Source: Phalacrocorax aristotelis
Taxonomy: Eukaryota > Chordata > Aves > Suliformes > Phalacrocoracidae
Length of the DNA stretch: 64,000 bases
Direction of reading: 5' to 3'
Assembly: GCF_949628215.1 (NCBI RefSeq)
Contig: NC_134279.1
Span: forward strand, 63,471,766-63,535,765
This document shows, piece by piece, positions 28,301-43,300 of this stretch. Position 1 is the stretch's first letter. Every line of letters begins with the position of its first letter. The translations under genes and the position numbers were made by a program. Below the pieces are notes generated by a model that was given only the letters and a program-made list of their open reading frames with translations, had not been told where the DNA came from and searched no databases.

Positions 28301-31300
28301 CACCTGTGGCCTGTCATAAAATCCCTGGTACATGAGCTGCACTGTCACTGCTGAACCATAGGCAGCTCATGATTCATTTTTAGGTTACCCCCGTCATTTG
28401 ATTGCGCTGTCTATACTTGCCTCTCAAATCTAATACAAGAAATGGGTGGGTGACACATACAACTAGGAATACGAAGAAAGACTGACATTGGGGAGTCTAG
28501 AAAGGAGACACTAAGATTTGTTGGAACTGGATGAAGCCTAAAGAATGGCAACTGGCATTAATTAGGTGAGCTGTAGATTTGGGAACAGAAGTACCAGAAA
28601 CAAGTACAAAACAAAAAACTAAATAGATTACATAAAGAGGTAATGGACAAAACAGCTAAAGAAAGTCCCTCCTGGCAAATCCTGGAAGAGAATCTAAACC
28701 TTATTCTCCTTTTATCAGACACCTGTGAAATCTATTTGTAAAGTACATCTTTTTCCAGCCAAAGATGAGGACAGCCCATTACTGCTACTGGCTTCTCAGC
28801 TGTTTGAATGGTGCAGTGGGTATCTTCAGCTACTGATCCTAATCTAAATAACCCTACTGATAAGGCATTGAGTTACATTATGCTCCATTATGAACTTACT
28901 ATCTCACCTATTTATTAAGGTTTTAGACTTAGGAATTACATCCAATAAAAGCATAGTAAAGCAAAGCGTTACTAATTTCTGCATGCTCAAATTTCCAGAA
29001 TTAAGACTGATTTTCAACCCATTACCTTAAAAAAAATTGGAGGGGAAAAAGCGTATAAGGTAAGAAACAATTTTGTTTTTTAAGCACTGCTTGAATAGCA
29101 TGCAGTGAATAAAAAATAGGGTAACACACTGAACAGAAGAAAAAAATTAAACAGATTCCCAGTGTGTGCCATCCATTTGGTGCAATCAATGAGGCAGACA
29201 TCCCAGAGGAAAAACTGTGATTTTGTGATTCAAGAGTATATGATAAAATATATATACACACAGCAAATTGGACTGTTTGCACAGACAATATTAACCGTGA
29301 CACTGTTCAGCTTTTAAATGTTTGACTTTGCAACCTTAATAATGCTCTTTTAACACAGTTTCTCTAAAATGTACCATTACAAATGAGAACTAACAAACAA
29401 TTCATTGCCAGGAAACGTGTTTACGCATTTCTAAATAATGCTGCATATAGAGCTTACAGTTTATCAGTTTTATGATTACGATGCTAGATTGCTAGTATCA
29501 TCCCCTGCTTCGCTGTATATTAGCTTTATACTGAGGCTGAGCTTTACTGAATAAAATTTTCCAAACAATATTGGATGCTAATACACAATGCTGCTGCCCA
29601 TACCAAACCCTCAATAATGTTTTACATTAAAGAAAGGAAATTCACAGTCCTTATGAGTTATAGATTCTTACATCTGTAAATGTAATAGAGCCTAAACTGC
29701 AAATCAGAATTATTACGGCAAGAAATCTCTACAACCACACAATTCAACTTCAGCAGAGAAACAGTACACAAGAGGTAGAGAAGTGCTAGATAAACCAATA
29801 ACATCTGTATGAAATAAAGAAGATCATAAAACAGCTACATGTATCTGAAAACTGCTTTGCTATGCTTTACAAAAAAGAAAGCAGTATATGCAAGAAGAAC
29901 ATCTCAGGGTGTTAGAGTTCTGGCAGTAGTTACAGCCTTACTTCTGTGAAACACTAGTAAATGCAATCCTTAAAATGAACTATGGACATTCAGATTATAA
30001 CATCGCTATACTACCCATGTGCTGTCCTACCTCATCTCTGGGCAGTCTGCTAGATCTCAGTCAGAAAGCTTGTCCCTTTAGTGCATTTATGTTTATAGTA
30101 CTCAAAGTCCATAAAACTACTGTAACATAGAGCTCAGGATAACAAACACTATACTACGCTATGCAAAAACAGTCTTGGAAAATAAGATAAAAGGCTCCAA
30201 TAGCTGTTACATTAAAAGGTACAGTTACAGTTTAGCATGCTAGAAAAACATTCATATGCACTAACATCACCATCTTAGATTATTTTCTCCAACACAGTAT
30301 ATCTTATCCACAGACTTTATAGTTTCTGTTCTTTGCTGGGAGGGAGGGAGGATTTTGTATTTTACTGTTTTCCAATCCTTTATTTCAAGAATCTCAAAGT
30401 AGTGCCAAATTCAGAGTCTGCATCACTTCATCCATCCTTACTTACCACTTTTTCTTTATGTTTCCATTACCATTTTCCTGCCACTTATCATCATCTTTCT
30501 CAAGTTCTTTCAGCATCATCACGAACTAATGACTCACCAATAATTCCCTGTACACAATCTACTCCGTTCAGTCTCAAAGCTCTGGACCCTGTAGAATGTC
30601 TCCTAAAAGACAATGTCAATTGCACAGGATCAAGTGTAGCCTGATGAATTTTGCAGATGACACCAAGTTGAGTGGGGAAGTAGACACTCCAGAAGGGAGA
30701 GCTGCTCTGCAGGGAGATCGGGATAGGCTGGAGGAGTGGGCCAGCAAGAACCTTATGAAGTTCAACAAGGACAAATGTAAGGTCATGCACCTGGGAAAAC
30801 ATAATCCAGGAGTGCAACACAGACTGGGATGCACCTGGCTGGAGAGCAGCTCTGTGGAAAGGGACCTGGGGGTCCTGGTGGACAGGGAGCTCAACATGAG
30901 TGAACAGTGTGCTGCTGCGGCCAAGAAGGCCAACAGGATGCTGGGTTACATCAAAAAGGGCATCGCCAGCAGATAGAAAGAAGTCATCATCCCGTTCTAC
31001 TCAGCGCTTGTCAGGCCACACCTGGAGTACTGTGTACACTTCTGGTCCCCGCTATACAAAAAGGATGTGGACAGGCTGGAAGGGGTCCAGAGAAGGGCCA
31101 CCAAGATGGTCAAAGGACTGGGAAGCCTGTCATATGAGGATAGGCTGGGAGAACTGGGTTTGTTCAGCCTTGAGAAAAGGAGGATCAGAGGGGATCTCAT
31201 CCCCATGTACCAGTACTTAAGGGGTGGCTACAAAGAAGATGGAGACTCCCTTTTTACAAGGAGTCACATGGGGAGGACAAGGGGGAATGGACACAAGTTG

Positions 31301-34300
31301 CTCTTGGGGATATTCTGATTGGACACCAGAGGGAAATTTTTGACAGTGAGGACAGTCACCCATTGGAATAATCTCCCCAGGGATGTGGTTGACTCGGCCA
31401 CATTGGATACCTTTAAGATTCGGCTGGACAGGGTGCTGGGCCATCTTGTCTAGCCTGTGCTCTTCCTAGAAAGGTTGGACTAGATGATCCCTGAGGTCCC
31501 TTCCAACCTGGGATTCTGTGAATACTGTATGTATATATAGTTTATTTTTCTTTTTCATCTACAGTTGACAGCATCATTTGCTAATTTGCGTAGAAAGTTA
31601 ACTCAAGGTAAAATATGTCAACAAGAACATATGAGCTGCCCTAACATAAGGGTCCACATGCATCCTTGCAATAAGTGGGAGCTGAATTACCATTTATTAC
31701 ACAGTAAAGGCACACACATAAGCACTTGTGATCAAACAGCTAATGTACCATTCTCTAGCTTACCTAACAGCAAATTGAGTTAATACCCTCACAGCAGAGA
31801 CTAACCTTTTGAGGTCTGAAATATTCACATTTCATGCAGAGTAGAAAAACATATTAAAACAGACTATAAAATAGAGTTAGCTTTTAAAGGACCTAACAAT
31901 GTGGCTTACAAATATATTAATAGACAGACATAGCTAGTTCCTCTTTAAAAAAGGTAACTATTGAAAATTGTCCATGTGAATTTCAGGAATCATATTTTAA
32001 TAAATCTATTTCTGTGACAACTCATGCCTTACATGAACATTAAATGAAATATTTTATCATTTTTCTGATTATTATCTTAGCTTTCAGTCATCAAAACAGA
32101 ATACCTGGCTTTTTTATTCAATTATTTCGTTTTCCACATTAAGATAAAAATGTTCTTAGAGCATGCAGCATTTAACAGATTATGAACAGATGCAATGTAA
32201 CCATCAACATTAAAGACTTCTAAAATTCAAGCTGTCACGATAACTTAAGATAAATTAAATCTAGTGTTGAGTATCTTAAGTAAGATGTATTATATTTCAT
32301 TATTATTTCAAAAGCTCTTTCTTCTACAGAAAATTTGATCTTTTATTTACTAGAAACAAAAGTCTATTTTATTTTTTTCACAAAGGAATAAACTAATTCT
32401 AACACCAGACCAAATAACTTCAACCCCTTCGGTAAACTGTCAATGAACAAGATTTACATTTGTTTTTAAGAGCAAGAGCTTATGATTGTGATATGTAGTT
32501 ACTAATAAATGCCCCAGGATTACAAGAAAATGGCTACATCCTCAAGGGACATGAGGTACTATGAAATTCTCACATTTATGAGCATGTATGCATGTTGTTT
32601 ATATGTATGCATGTTATTTTGTTGCAATAAAAGCCTTACGTCAAAGTATGCACAAATCTTTTTATGGTTTATTAGCTATATTGACTATAGCGTGCCTTCA
32701 GATACTGCAACAGATTTCATTGTTGAGGACTTGTGTCAAATATAAGGTACTATGAAAAACTGCTGACAATCGACATGTCACTAGTTCCTCTTTACATCTT
32801 TCCAAAAAAGTCAGCACCGTATAGGAAAACCCCAGAAGCCAACCAGATCAATTGAATAGTTTGTTCTACAGTAATTTGCTCATATATCTGTTAAAATTTA
32901 GGGAAGAGCCTAAAAGACTTCAGCACAGTACGGAGTTTTTTACAGGCATGTGCATATTTCCCATATAACATTTATCAGTTTCTGTGACAACTCAGTAAAG
33001 CATGTCTATTTTGGAAAAAGATCACTGGAAGATAAGTGCTTGCCCTTTTGTGTTTTCACCTAGTCTTCATATTTCACTCGCGCTTTGCTCCTTACCTCTG
33101 GCTGATTAGAAATATTGAGAATGAGTGCCCACAGATCAGCTCGGAGTGCTGTTGGACATCCCTGACGAACATATTGCTGAGCTGCAGCACTATCTTGCTC
33201 TGCTAAAACTGTTAAGAAACAAAGCAGGTAATGAATTGATGTCATTTAAGACTTCCAAAGTTTATTAAATTATCAAGTACTTTAATTTTTAACTTTACAA
33301 ACTGGTTTACCATACTGTAAGCGTTAGCTAATGGGAAAATATCTAAAAGGTCTGGTTTCCACAATGTGATTTAGAAGTAGCTCCCTGGGAAACAAAGCAA
33401 TTGATACTAATCAGCAAGGCTGTACTACCTTCTGTCACAAAATAGCACTTAGTATGTATCCTCTTAGTATGTACCTATGACTACATCAAGGCTAGTTGCA
33501 GCTAGTAGGCTGGCCACAAAATACTCTTGTTTAACTATGAATGGTAACTCAGTTCAAATAGAGATTGCCACTCACTATGGTTTTTTTTGTCTCCCCTATT
33601 TTTGTGTTAATTATATTGAGTATCTTCACAGATAACCGCGGGGCAAGGATTTTCCATTTCAGAGTATACTGTCATGTTCTCTCATTATTGGTATACGTAC
33701 TCTGGAGGATGAAGACTGTCTTTCTCAAAAGATTTTGTTTTTCCTTCAGATTGACGTAAAACAAATAGCCTGCTGTTGACAGGTTTGCCTAGACAGGTCA
33801 TTGTTGTGACGCTTTAGGCTATTCTGTCACATGGGCTTCATCTTGAACACAGTACTGTACATACCTTAGGGCTGATTATTTCATTCCTTACTTAAATCTA
33901 TAAACTTGAAATACAATGATCTTTATCTGTTCTAATCTGGTAGAAGTGTTGATTCCCATCAAGGTTATGTGATTAACTGTGCCCTTATACCTGAAAGGTC
34001 TTTCACAACAGAGAGAGAGTTGGGAGAATACTTCTGTGAGATTATCTAGACACTAGATAGGTGTTGTGCTGGTACTCAAAAGTTTCCAAATCTGTATCCT
34101 CTGATTCTTCTGAAGTCTCTCAGAAACAACTTGCTTTTCTAAACTTAACTAAATTCAATATTCAAAATAGCCACCTGGTGTGACTTAGAAGGATGAGGTT
34201 TGGAATTATAAAGTTATATAACTGATTCCCCTCTCCATCCCTCTCTTCTTAAATACTGAATAGAGCAGCCTACCAATTTTCTGTTTAACCCGCAGAGCTC

Positions 34301-37300
34301 TAACACAGAGGGTGTGTGATCCTTTTTTCCTAAATGAAGAGGGCAAAAAGAAAAACCGTTCCTACATTCCCCACAAAACTTTAGAAAAGAAAGACTGTGT
34401 CATCTCAGTGTCCATGAGTGTTTACCTTATTGTTTCTAACTGAGACACAAAATATTAAAAAGTAGTTTTGCTGTATACAAGATGGGTTTTGCTAAATACA
34501 ATAAAGAAAATTACCCCACCTTGGCAATACATCTAATGTAAAAGCAAAATCAATGCATCAGTGGCAACCAAAGTCATAACCAACACCCAACAAAGCATGC
34601 AGTAGGATTCCCACTGAATAAACTAAGATTTCAGTTTATGGTCAAGGCTCTTAACTTATATTTTTACAAGATTTTGTGGCTTTGCGTATAGGGATGAGGG
34701 ATAGAATGAAGACCACAAAAGGAGAGGTAAGAAAGAAAGGTCACTGGTTTGTTACTGAGAAAAAAAAGGGCGGGGGGGATGGAGGACTTTTGGGATGGTG
34801 TCCTCTCTATTTTTTTCTTTGATGATGAGAATGTTTAGCAGGAATCACAAGAGACAGTAAGGAGCAGATACTGATGGATTTAAAACATTCCTTTTATGTT
34901 TCTCCTATAAGCAAACTTGAGCTACTAAATTATTATTTCTTCTATCTTTCCCTTTCTTTTGTAGGTTATTTCTTAACCTAGAAAAAACCTGAAACTTCTT
35001 CAGACAAGCAGTATACAGAGATAAATGAGTGTATTTTCCATGGTGTCTAAGTACTACAATACTTAGCAAGTTCTGCAGTTGCGAATAACTATTGAAAAGA
35101 CTGTTCTGACGCACAGGCGTAAACCCCATTACACTAATGAGAACTGCGTGTGCAGAGAAAGGAGTCCAGAGTCTTTTGACTGTAAAATGAAATTCAGTAG
35201 TGGCATAAGTTACCACCAAAAAGTTATGTCTTTATGCTTCCTATTTCATTTTTAATGGAATATCTGTGGAGCTATTTACTGGTAGACTGCAAATGCCTGC
35301 TTCTCTGTCTCTGTCTGAATTACAATGGTATTACTGACTGTCTCTGTCTAAATTACAATGGTATTACTGACTATGCTTTGCATTAGTCTGTCTAAATTGT
35401 TGAAATTCTAAAAGGTATATGTAATTGAGGTAGAAATTTTCTAAATGTGTTCCTAACTACTCAGAGTTTATTTTAGATGAAACTAGATCCATACCTTTCT
35501 GTCCAACTCGCACATGTTCATTTTCAAAGAACTCTAGAAAATTAAGAAATAAAAAAGAATGGCAAAAATTAAATTAAAAAGATATCCCAGCTAGTATCGT
35601 ATTTTATATTTTTACTACACACCACTACATTCAGCTGATTTTTATTGCTAATGCCACTAAAAATTAACCTGCATCAGCATCAATGTTCTTTTTCAAAAAC
35701 TAAGAAATAATAATACAGAATTTTTTATTGTCTGAAGGACACAAATACCAAAGTAGCCCTTTACCGCATGAACCTAGACTTTCAATTAGGTAAGTTTCCA
35801 TTTAAAAAGAAAAATCACTTGCTACGATAATGCTTTCCACTTTTATATGGAAAGACCATTTCAAAACCTGTTTTTACAGGAATAAATGCATACATGGAAA
35901 ACCAACAGAAATTATGCACTATTTAAGGTACTGAATATTAATATATGGATATTTTCTGTAATCTTTTCTTAAAGATAGTTATTTAAAAGATGTTTGTATA
36001 TATGCCTTTCTGTTAGTTGGCTTAACATTCACCGATATTTTCTGTGTTTTTGGAGATAGGCAATTTTGTCCTCCAAACACACTGAAATTAACATATTTTC
36101 AAATTAATGTAATGATTTTACATCCTCTCCAAACCTGACCCTTCATATTTTCAGTGCTTTCTATTATTAGCCATATTTTACTGAGAAAATCACTACAATC
36201 ATAGTTACAGAACAAATATTTATGGTTTACCATGGAAAAAATACACAAATTACTTGATAATTGCAAAGTATTCTACTCATTAGTGTCCTATTTAAGTGAC
36301 TGAAGCACAGCATTAGCTAACCAGGAGGCACTTGCGCTGAATCATCAATACCCAGCTGTCCTATATTTAAGCCCAGTTCACTGAAGTCTTCTTTCTGAAA
36401 AGAAACAAACCCATAAAACAGTAATTAGCAATGTTTAATTTTCTAAATCACTAGACATTTCTTCTCAAAGGCTTAATGCGAATATTTTCCAAACCAAACA
36501 TAGTTCTTTTACGTGTTTGTATCTATATTAAATATGAGCTCAGGTTTTTACAGAGAAAAATCTCACATCAACTCTTACTTAGTTTTAGGAATAGGCCCAG
36601 TTTTCATGTCAACTATGAGCTACATCTGCATGTAATAAAGTGGTGATTGAAAGATTAGGTTACGGATATCTAATTCCCAACCCAGGTCTAAGTTTTTCTA
36701 CTAGCCTAAAATCTTCAAGAGTCTTATCAGTGAAACGTTAAGAGCAGCTCTCCCATTTTCAAACTATAATACTAGTACCGAAGCATTTCCTTTCATCTAC
36801 AATCTGACAGTAAAGGGATTTTAAATTGCTTTGAGAAGAAAATTAGAAGCTGATTGACAGGTTACTCATCTTGTACAGAGTCAAATACAACTGTAGAATT
36901 AAGGTACATATTTAAATTTTTCTTTTACAGAAAAAAATAAGCGAATGATGTGTACAGAAAAATATTTTTGGCACAAATCAAAGCTGTGTGGCATAAAATG
37001 AAAAATTCCATACTGGCTGATAATTTGCTGTTTATGTTTTACTTTTCATTAAAAACATCTTTTCATAATTTTTTTTTTTTTACACTCTGTGTTTTAACTA
37101 CATATTTAAATTGATTTTCACTTTCAAAAGGAGAAATTTATCATGATATTAATATTCTTCCTTATTGTTTAGAACCTCACTCATTAGCAAGGCAAAATAA
37201 TTCTTACAGAAACTTTTTGTAAGAAAAAAATATACTTACCAATTCTGGAATATCTTTAACTTTTAGAGGAACCTGAATTAGCCCCAGATGATTTCTGAAA

Positions 37301-40300
37301 CTAGGCTGTTCTCCATTTTCATAGTTTGGGTTTCGAAGATTCATCAGTACCTTAAAAATGGTAGCTCTGTCATTCCTTGCATATATTCAGAAAGTTATAT
37401 TCAGAACTCTTCTTACCATCAGTATTACAAACAGTATGTTCAGCATAAAACCATTTCCTGCAACTATCATATATATACGTCCAAATTACCGAATTATATC
37501 TCAATATCTTCAAAATCAAAACGAAGCCAAATTTTTAAGGAAGCAAACATATTCTACTTTGAGAAGTAAGCCTAAATTATTAAATTAAAAAAGGAGAAAA
37601 CACTTTTGATATATGGGATTAAGTGCTGGCTACATAGTAATGTCTTGATTAATTAAAAATCACTTTAGCATTAAAGCCATTCAAACGCCAAGAGTATATT
37701 TCTGATGGCTACAATATCCAGGATATTCTTCAGAATTATTTTTTTTCTGGAAGAATTTTCATCAATATTCTTACACTGGCAATCCCACGTAGCTTTCAGT
37801 CAAAGTGCTACATAATTTGCTACTAAAATAATTTCTTATTAAATGCCAATACAGAAAAATACCTTATTTCGTTTAATTAAAAAAAAAAAAAAGGTACAGA
37901 ATTGAAAACCTAACATAAGGATAAAATTTAAGAGACAGGAAATCATAATGTCAAGATAAGTAACTTTGATCTATAACGACATTTACACCCTCTTACATAC
38001 TGTTATTCCATGGGTATAGATTTTCATATTATAATGTTCAGCTGGTAAGGATTCTTCCTAAGATGAGTTTCCAGCTCTTAAGAAATAGTTCCACACATCC
38101 TACCTCTACAATTCTCAGATTTGTACGAATTCTAATACCACATAAACTCAGTGTCAGACTTGTAAATTTAAGGATTAATGTAAGAGACTGCAAGCTCTGG
38201 AAAGAAAACAGTATGAAAGAAAAAAGTGACCTTGCAGGTGAAGATGGATTTATTTACAGATTCAAGATTAAATACACAACTTGGCTTTTAGTACAGTGAT
38301 GGAAAACAGAATAAATAAAAAATTTCCAATATTATTATAACTAACGGAACAAAAGGAGCTTTTCAGAAATGTAAGAAAATGGATAGCAAGTTTATTGTTG
38401 GATTCAGGAATATATTCACAATTCATAACCATGAAACAATATACACTTCAATCATAAATACTGTCTCCTTTACCACTACAAAAGACATTCCACTAATCTT
38501 GCACTGAATCACATCAAAATATTAATGCATTAATTCGGACTGATAATTCAATACTAGACTTCTAAGTTTTATTCTGTAAATGAGGAGGCCATCTTAACTC
38601 TATAATTCTACACTGTCATCATGCTCTAATCAATTTGTTTCCTGAGTAACTCACAGGATAGTCAGATACGGATTTTTAAAATTTTATTTTCAATCACATT
38701 TTAATCCAAAATCTCCCATTTGTCACCAATAAGTTCACTGTCATCAATAATGTTTAGTGTCTGTCCTCCATGCCTATTCTAGCAACAGCTGGCAAAGCAA
38801 GTTCTGTCTTACTAAGGTGTTCTGTGCCTGAACCATACAAAATGATAAGTACTACTGTCATTTCTGACTTAAAAGGTTCAGCAGTCACCATTTTTTTAAT
38901 GGCTTGGTTTCATTACAGACAAAAGCCTCCAAATTCCACGAAGTTCAGTTTCATGTTTGATTTTTCAGACTTCATAGATAACCTACAGTTTCAACTGCGT
39001 ACAGGCCTCCTATCTACCACCAGTCTATCAGCTTCACATATTGCAATTCATCAGCTTAACATACTGCAATTTAAAATGTAAAACAATTTATTAAATCAGT
39101 TGGAGAATTGCTCTCAGAGGAAAAAAGTTAGCTCCAAAGTGATTGTTCTTCTCTTTCTCCGAAGTTTACCACAAGTACAATTTAAAAATGAAGGTACAAA
39201 AAAAAAAAAAAAAAAAGACAATAGCATCTTGTTTTGTAAACAAAACACGGACTCATAAAACACATCCCAAATTTCACTTGCTATAAAGGACAACTTGTCT
39301 GAAATACACTTAATTATTTTTTCCACTTCCCAGTCAATGGCTGAGATACTGTTTCATAAATGCATACCTCAAGAAAATCTTTAGGTGCATAAACAGGCCG
39401 GAAGAGACTTAAATCTGAAATCAGATATCAATGATGCTATGTTAAAACCAAGAGATGAAAAAAACATGCCATTTTCCCATAGCTGTAACACAATCTAGCA
39501 ACTTCAATAACATATTAGAGCAAAGATTAAAATAACGTTATCGAAGATATCATGGCTACAACCACCACCTATCCTCCAAGATCATGCTACTGTTAGTGCC
39601 TTAGTTTTGTAAACCCCAAGTAAGTGAAAAGTAGTCACAGGAAGCTTTTTACTTATTCCACATAAGTCTTTAGATTGAACCATACTTAGACACAGGGCAG
39701 ATAAAATATACAAAAAAGGGTTTTTTTTAAGAGCATACACTGTTGAATTAAATGTACTGCTGTGAAATAAAAAACAGGGACTTGTCATATACAATCCAGG
39801 AAAAGTGTTTGCCATCACAGAGGTGGTACCGCAATACAAACTAGTACCTTTGCAAAATTACTTCTTTTAAGGAACTTGGATACGAACTAAGGCGACACTT
39901 AGCCTTGTTCTCCCAAAGGATAACATGGCTGACTATTCTGTGCAAGTGTTATTTTTATCTTTTGTTAATAAAATATCTGAGCTCAATTATCCATAGTTCT
40001 GAACATTTTCTTTCTATTAGCCTGAGTTTACACTAAGAGGATTGCCCTAGCTGTATAAACCTCTAAAGCACTGGAATGAGGATTATTATATCATAACCTC
40101 TCAGTGACGATTCAAAAGTTACAACAAGAACTTGAAACAAAATAACAATTAAATATTTATTTATGCATAATGACACATTACCAATGAGAAAAAAATATTT
40201 AAATCAGTTTCCCTTGAAGTCATTACACCAGTCTTTGACTGATATGATGTGTATGCTATTTTTCTGTGTACAAAAATTTAATGGACATAAATTTAGTTAA

Positions 40301-43300
40301 CCTTACCTGGTTCATCAGTTCCCATTTCATTCCATTTATTAAGCAGTTCTTTCTGTTCACTTACAGGCCTCTGAAAGGCACAAGAAAGTAACACTTCTTT
40401 TTTTAACAGAATCAGTAAAAACATGCCTATTTCAAAAACATAAATCAATACAACACTTTAAAAAATAGTTTGCACTAGCAACACAAACTTAGCTTGCTTA
40501 CAAATCATCCCCAGCCTGAAGTTATATTCTCCTGTAGGAAGTCCAAGTTCCAGTTCAAAGAAAAAAGGAGCCCACTAAAGAGTTTCATGTGTTTACTAAT
40601 GAATTTTATGCTATTTAGTAGTCAGTTTCATACTACTGAAGATTGACTGTTCATTCCATAGAGCTGTTGGACAAATTCCCGTCCCTGGCACAGTCATGAA
40701 AAGCAAACAAACACAACTGCATCCTTTATCTCATATGATGAACCATAGAGGTTCTGCTACCTATCATAGATACAGAACAGGAGAAAAATAAATAACAAAA
40801 CGTTCTAACATTATTCCCCAATTCCATGATCTTTAAAATAAAAGCTTCTAAATTAATAAAAAACCAAACCAAAAGAGAACTGAATGAATGACAATCAAAA
40901 TTAGTGATGTACCGGTATCTCTGCCTCCTAAAGTACCAGTTCAGCTATAGCTTTCTGCAGCACTCAAAGTATATTGTGTACAGGCTATGCAGCTAGAAGT
41001 TATGCAGCCAAGACTGCACACAAAAATGTTCTATTAAGGGCAATGAGCATAGCAATTAGCTTTCCAACGTGCTGCTCCCTCAAGAGGCTAAATACTGCAA
41101 CAGCAAAGAGGAATATCTGCCTACAGACTTCATCTTTTCCCAGGTTGAGCTGACGCATACATTGCCACTATCTGTGAAAATTATCCTGTATTAAAATTAT
41201 TTGGATACCAGCCTTGCAGCTCTTGATAACCATGTGCAAAATGAACATTACAAGTGTGCAAGAAGAGGCTTAATTTCCAAAAAATGTCAGTTTGGCAACA
41301 GAAAGTTAATAATACGTTACCTTCTGTGCTAGTGGGATACTGAGCTCTGTGCACATGCTGTTTAAACTTTTTAGGATTCGCTTCTCCCAGCTTCCCTAAA
41401 ATGCACAAAAACATTAAACTACCCGGAATTTCTTTTTCCTCCAACTGCATTTATCATGTAATAATAAGCAGCTTTTAAAAGTCATATATAAGAAAGGATA
41501 GCAAGAGTCATTGACAGACACCTGCAAAAACGTTAAGAGAATATTTACATCCTTGTTTAAACGGAAACAATAGAGCAGACAATTTCATCATTTACATCAC
41601 AATAAAGAAACAGAAAAATGAGTTGTTCACATTTCAGATCTCCAAAAAGCACGTATTTCACAACTACTGATTTGTGACATATGCCTAATGATCAAGCTTC
41701 CTTATATGTCAAAATTTAACAATTTTTTCAAATTATTATAAAGCAGAACAATCAACTGTGTACAGAGAATGTCTTCTCCACTTTGTGACCTGAAGAGAGT
41801 GCAAGTCTTTCTCCACAAAAGGTATCTCAGATGTTCTCAGAAGTTAAAAACGTAGAAATTTGGTATTCCGTAATGCTCAGAAAAATAGCTCTTCTAAAAT
41901 AAAGCTTAGGAAATAGTTCTCTAATCAAAGAGAAAACCAGAAGTAGACAATACCTCAGTAGCAAGTGGACAGCTTAAAGAGCAATCAGATTCTTCCAACC
42001 ATTGCATTAGACTTCAAACGTACCATATGGTGCCTAATCCGTGGATAATTCCTCTGAGGTTAATGCCAACTAGTACTGACTTCCCAGTCAACTGATTTAG
42101 GATTTCGCTTCCGTGATTACACCAGCACTGGTGGGTTTTATAATTAATTTAGTTTTCTGTGGATGATGAGTCAGGCCCCAATAAAATGAATGCAAAGGCT
42201 CCTCTTAATGTAATTTAACTCTATTTATTACTTGTAATTTGCTCTAGACACAAATTCTACAACAGTTAGTTACTGTCTAACCACATGTTCCTCAAACTTA
42301 AAGTTCTGTCTGAAAGAGGATGCAGTTTATTAGACAGGAAGCAAGGGAAGGGAAGGGCAGATGTTCAAATGTTCTGTTAAAAAAATTAAAATTATGTCTA
42401 TAATTGTTTCATTTTCGCTTCCATTTACAAGGTACTCTCATTACCTTTTCCATCAAATGGAATAGCTATCTTTCACCAGAAATTTCTTCTCACAATCAAG
42501 CCATCCCTTCACCTTCTCTTGCATAAACTAAAAATCTCTGAGTATTAATTGTAAGGAATGTTTTCCAAATGGCAGTATTTTTTATAATATTCTGTAAAAT
42601 ATTTTTATTTAACTGTATCATCATATTCAAATGCCTTCCATACACTGCAGTTACACAACACCATGCCACAAACTGGTTATTCTCTCACAGAGGGGTGGTG
42701 TAGAGCATGTACAGTACCCTGTTTTGCTGAGAAGTGGGGTTTTGTGGCTGAAGGAAATGAGAAATGAGAGAGCATGAAGACTACCAAGCCACATAGGATA
42801 AGAAAGTGGAAATAAAGAGAATGCAGAGGTGTTAGTAGCAGTTTAAAAATCAAAAAAGAAGCATGGATATGCCTCAAGATATAAAAGCTACAAAGGAGGC
42901 AGATGGCAGGTTTGCAACAGAGAACCACTCGTTCCAAGGAACTCAAAGGTTGATATTCTTGGTGTGACTGACAACTGCCAGACCAGACATTAACCTGCTT
43001 ATTGCACTGGGGATGCAACATACTAGTAATAAATCACTTCTGGATACTCGTAAACTGTGCCATAATTCAGCCTTCAAGACTCTGCCCAGTAAAAGATGTT
43101 CAAATAAAAGGAACCAAGTCAAAACAGAAGTGAGGGTTACACAGCCTCTCCAAGCAAGACACCCTCCCCCCTCCTCAGGACAGCAGAGTTACCTGCAGTG
43201 AGCAGAAACAGAACGCAGGATCCTTGACTGAAATAAAAGCCAGAGGCAGAGTTCATAAAGTCATTTCATTGATGGGAACAATAAATTTTCCAAGATGATT

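Larger units (their letters stand above)
24080..33095 (-). other. TBC1D19 intron 11 (about 9 kb)
   Basis: Phase 0 intron between the first two TBC-domain exons. It contains the CR1 fragment, a 10-base poly-G (25032-25041) and a short 20-bp-period duplication. No nested gene recognised. Confidence 0.85.

Noticed and set aside
30500..31444. Antisense open frames over the CR1 element
   Set aside because: They are shadows of the CR1 reverse transcriptase frame on the opposite strand.
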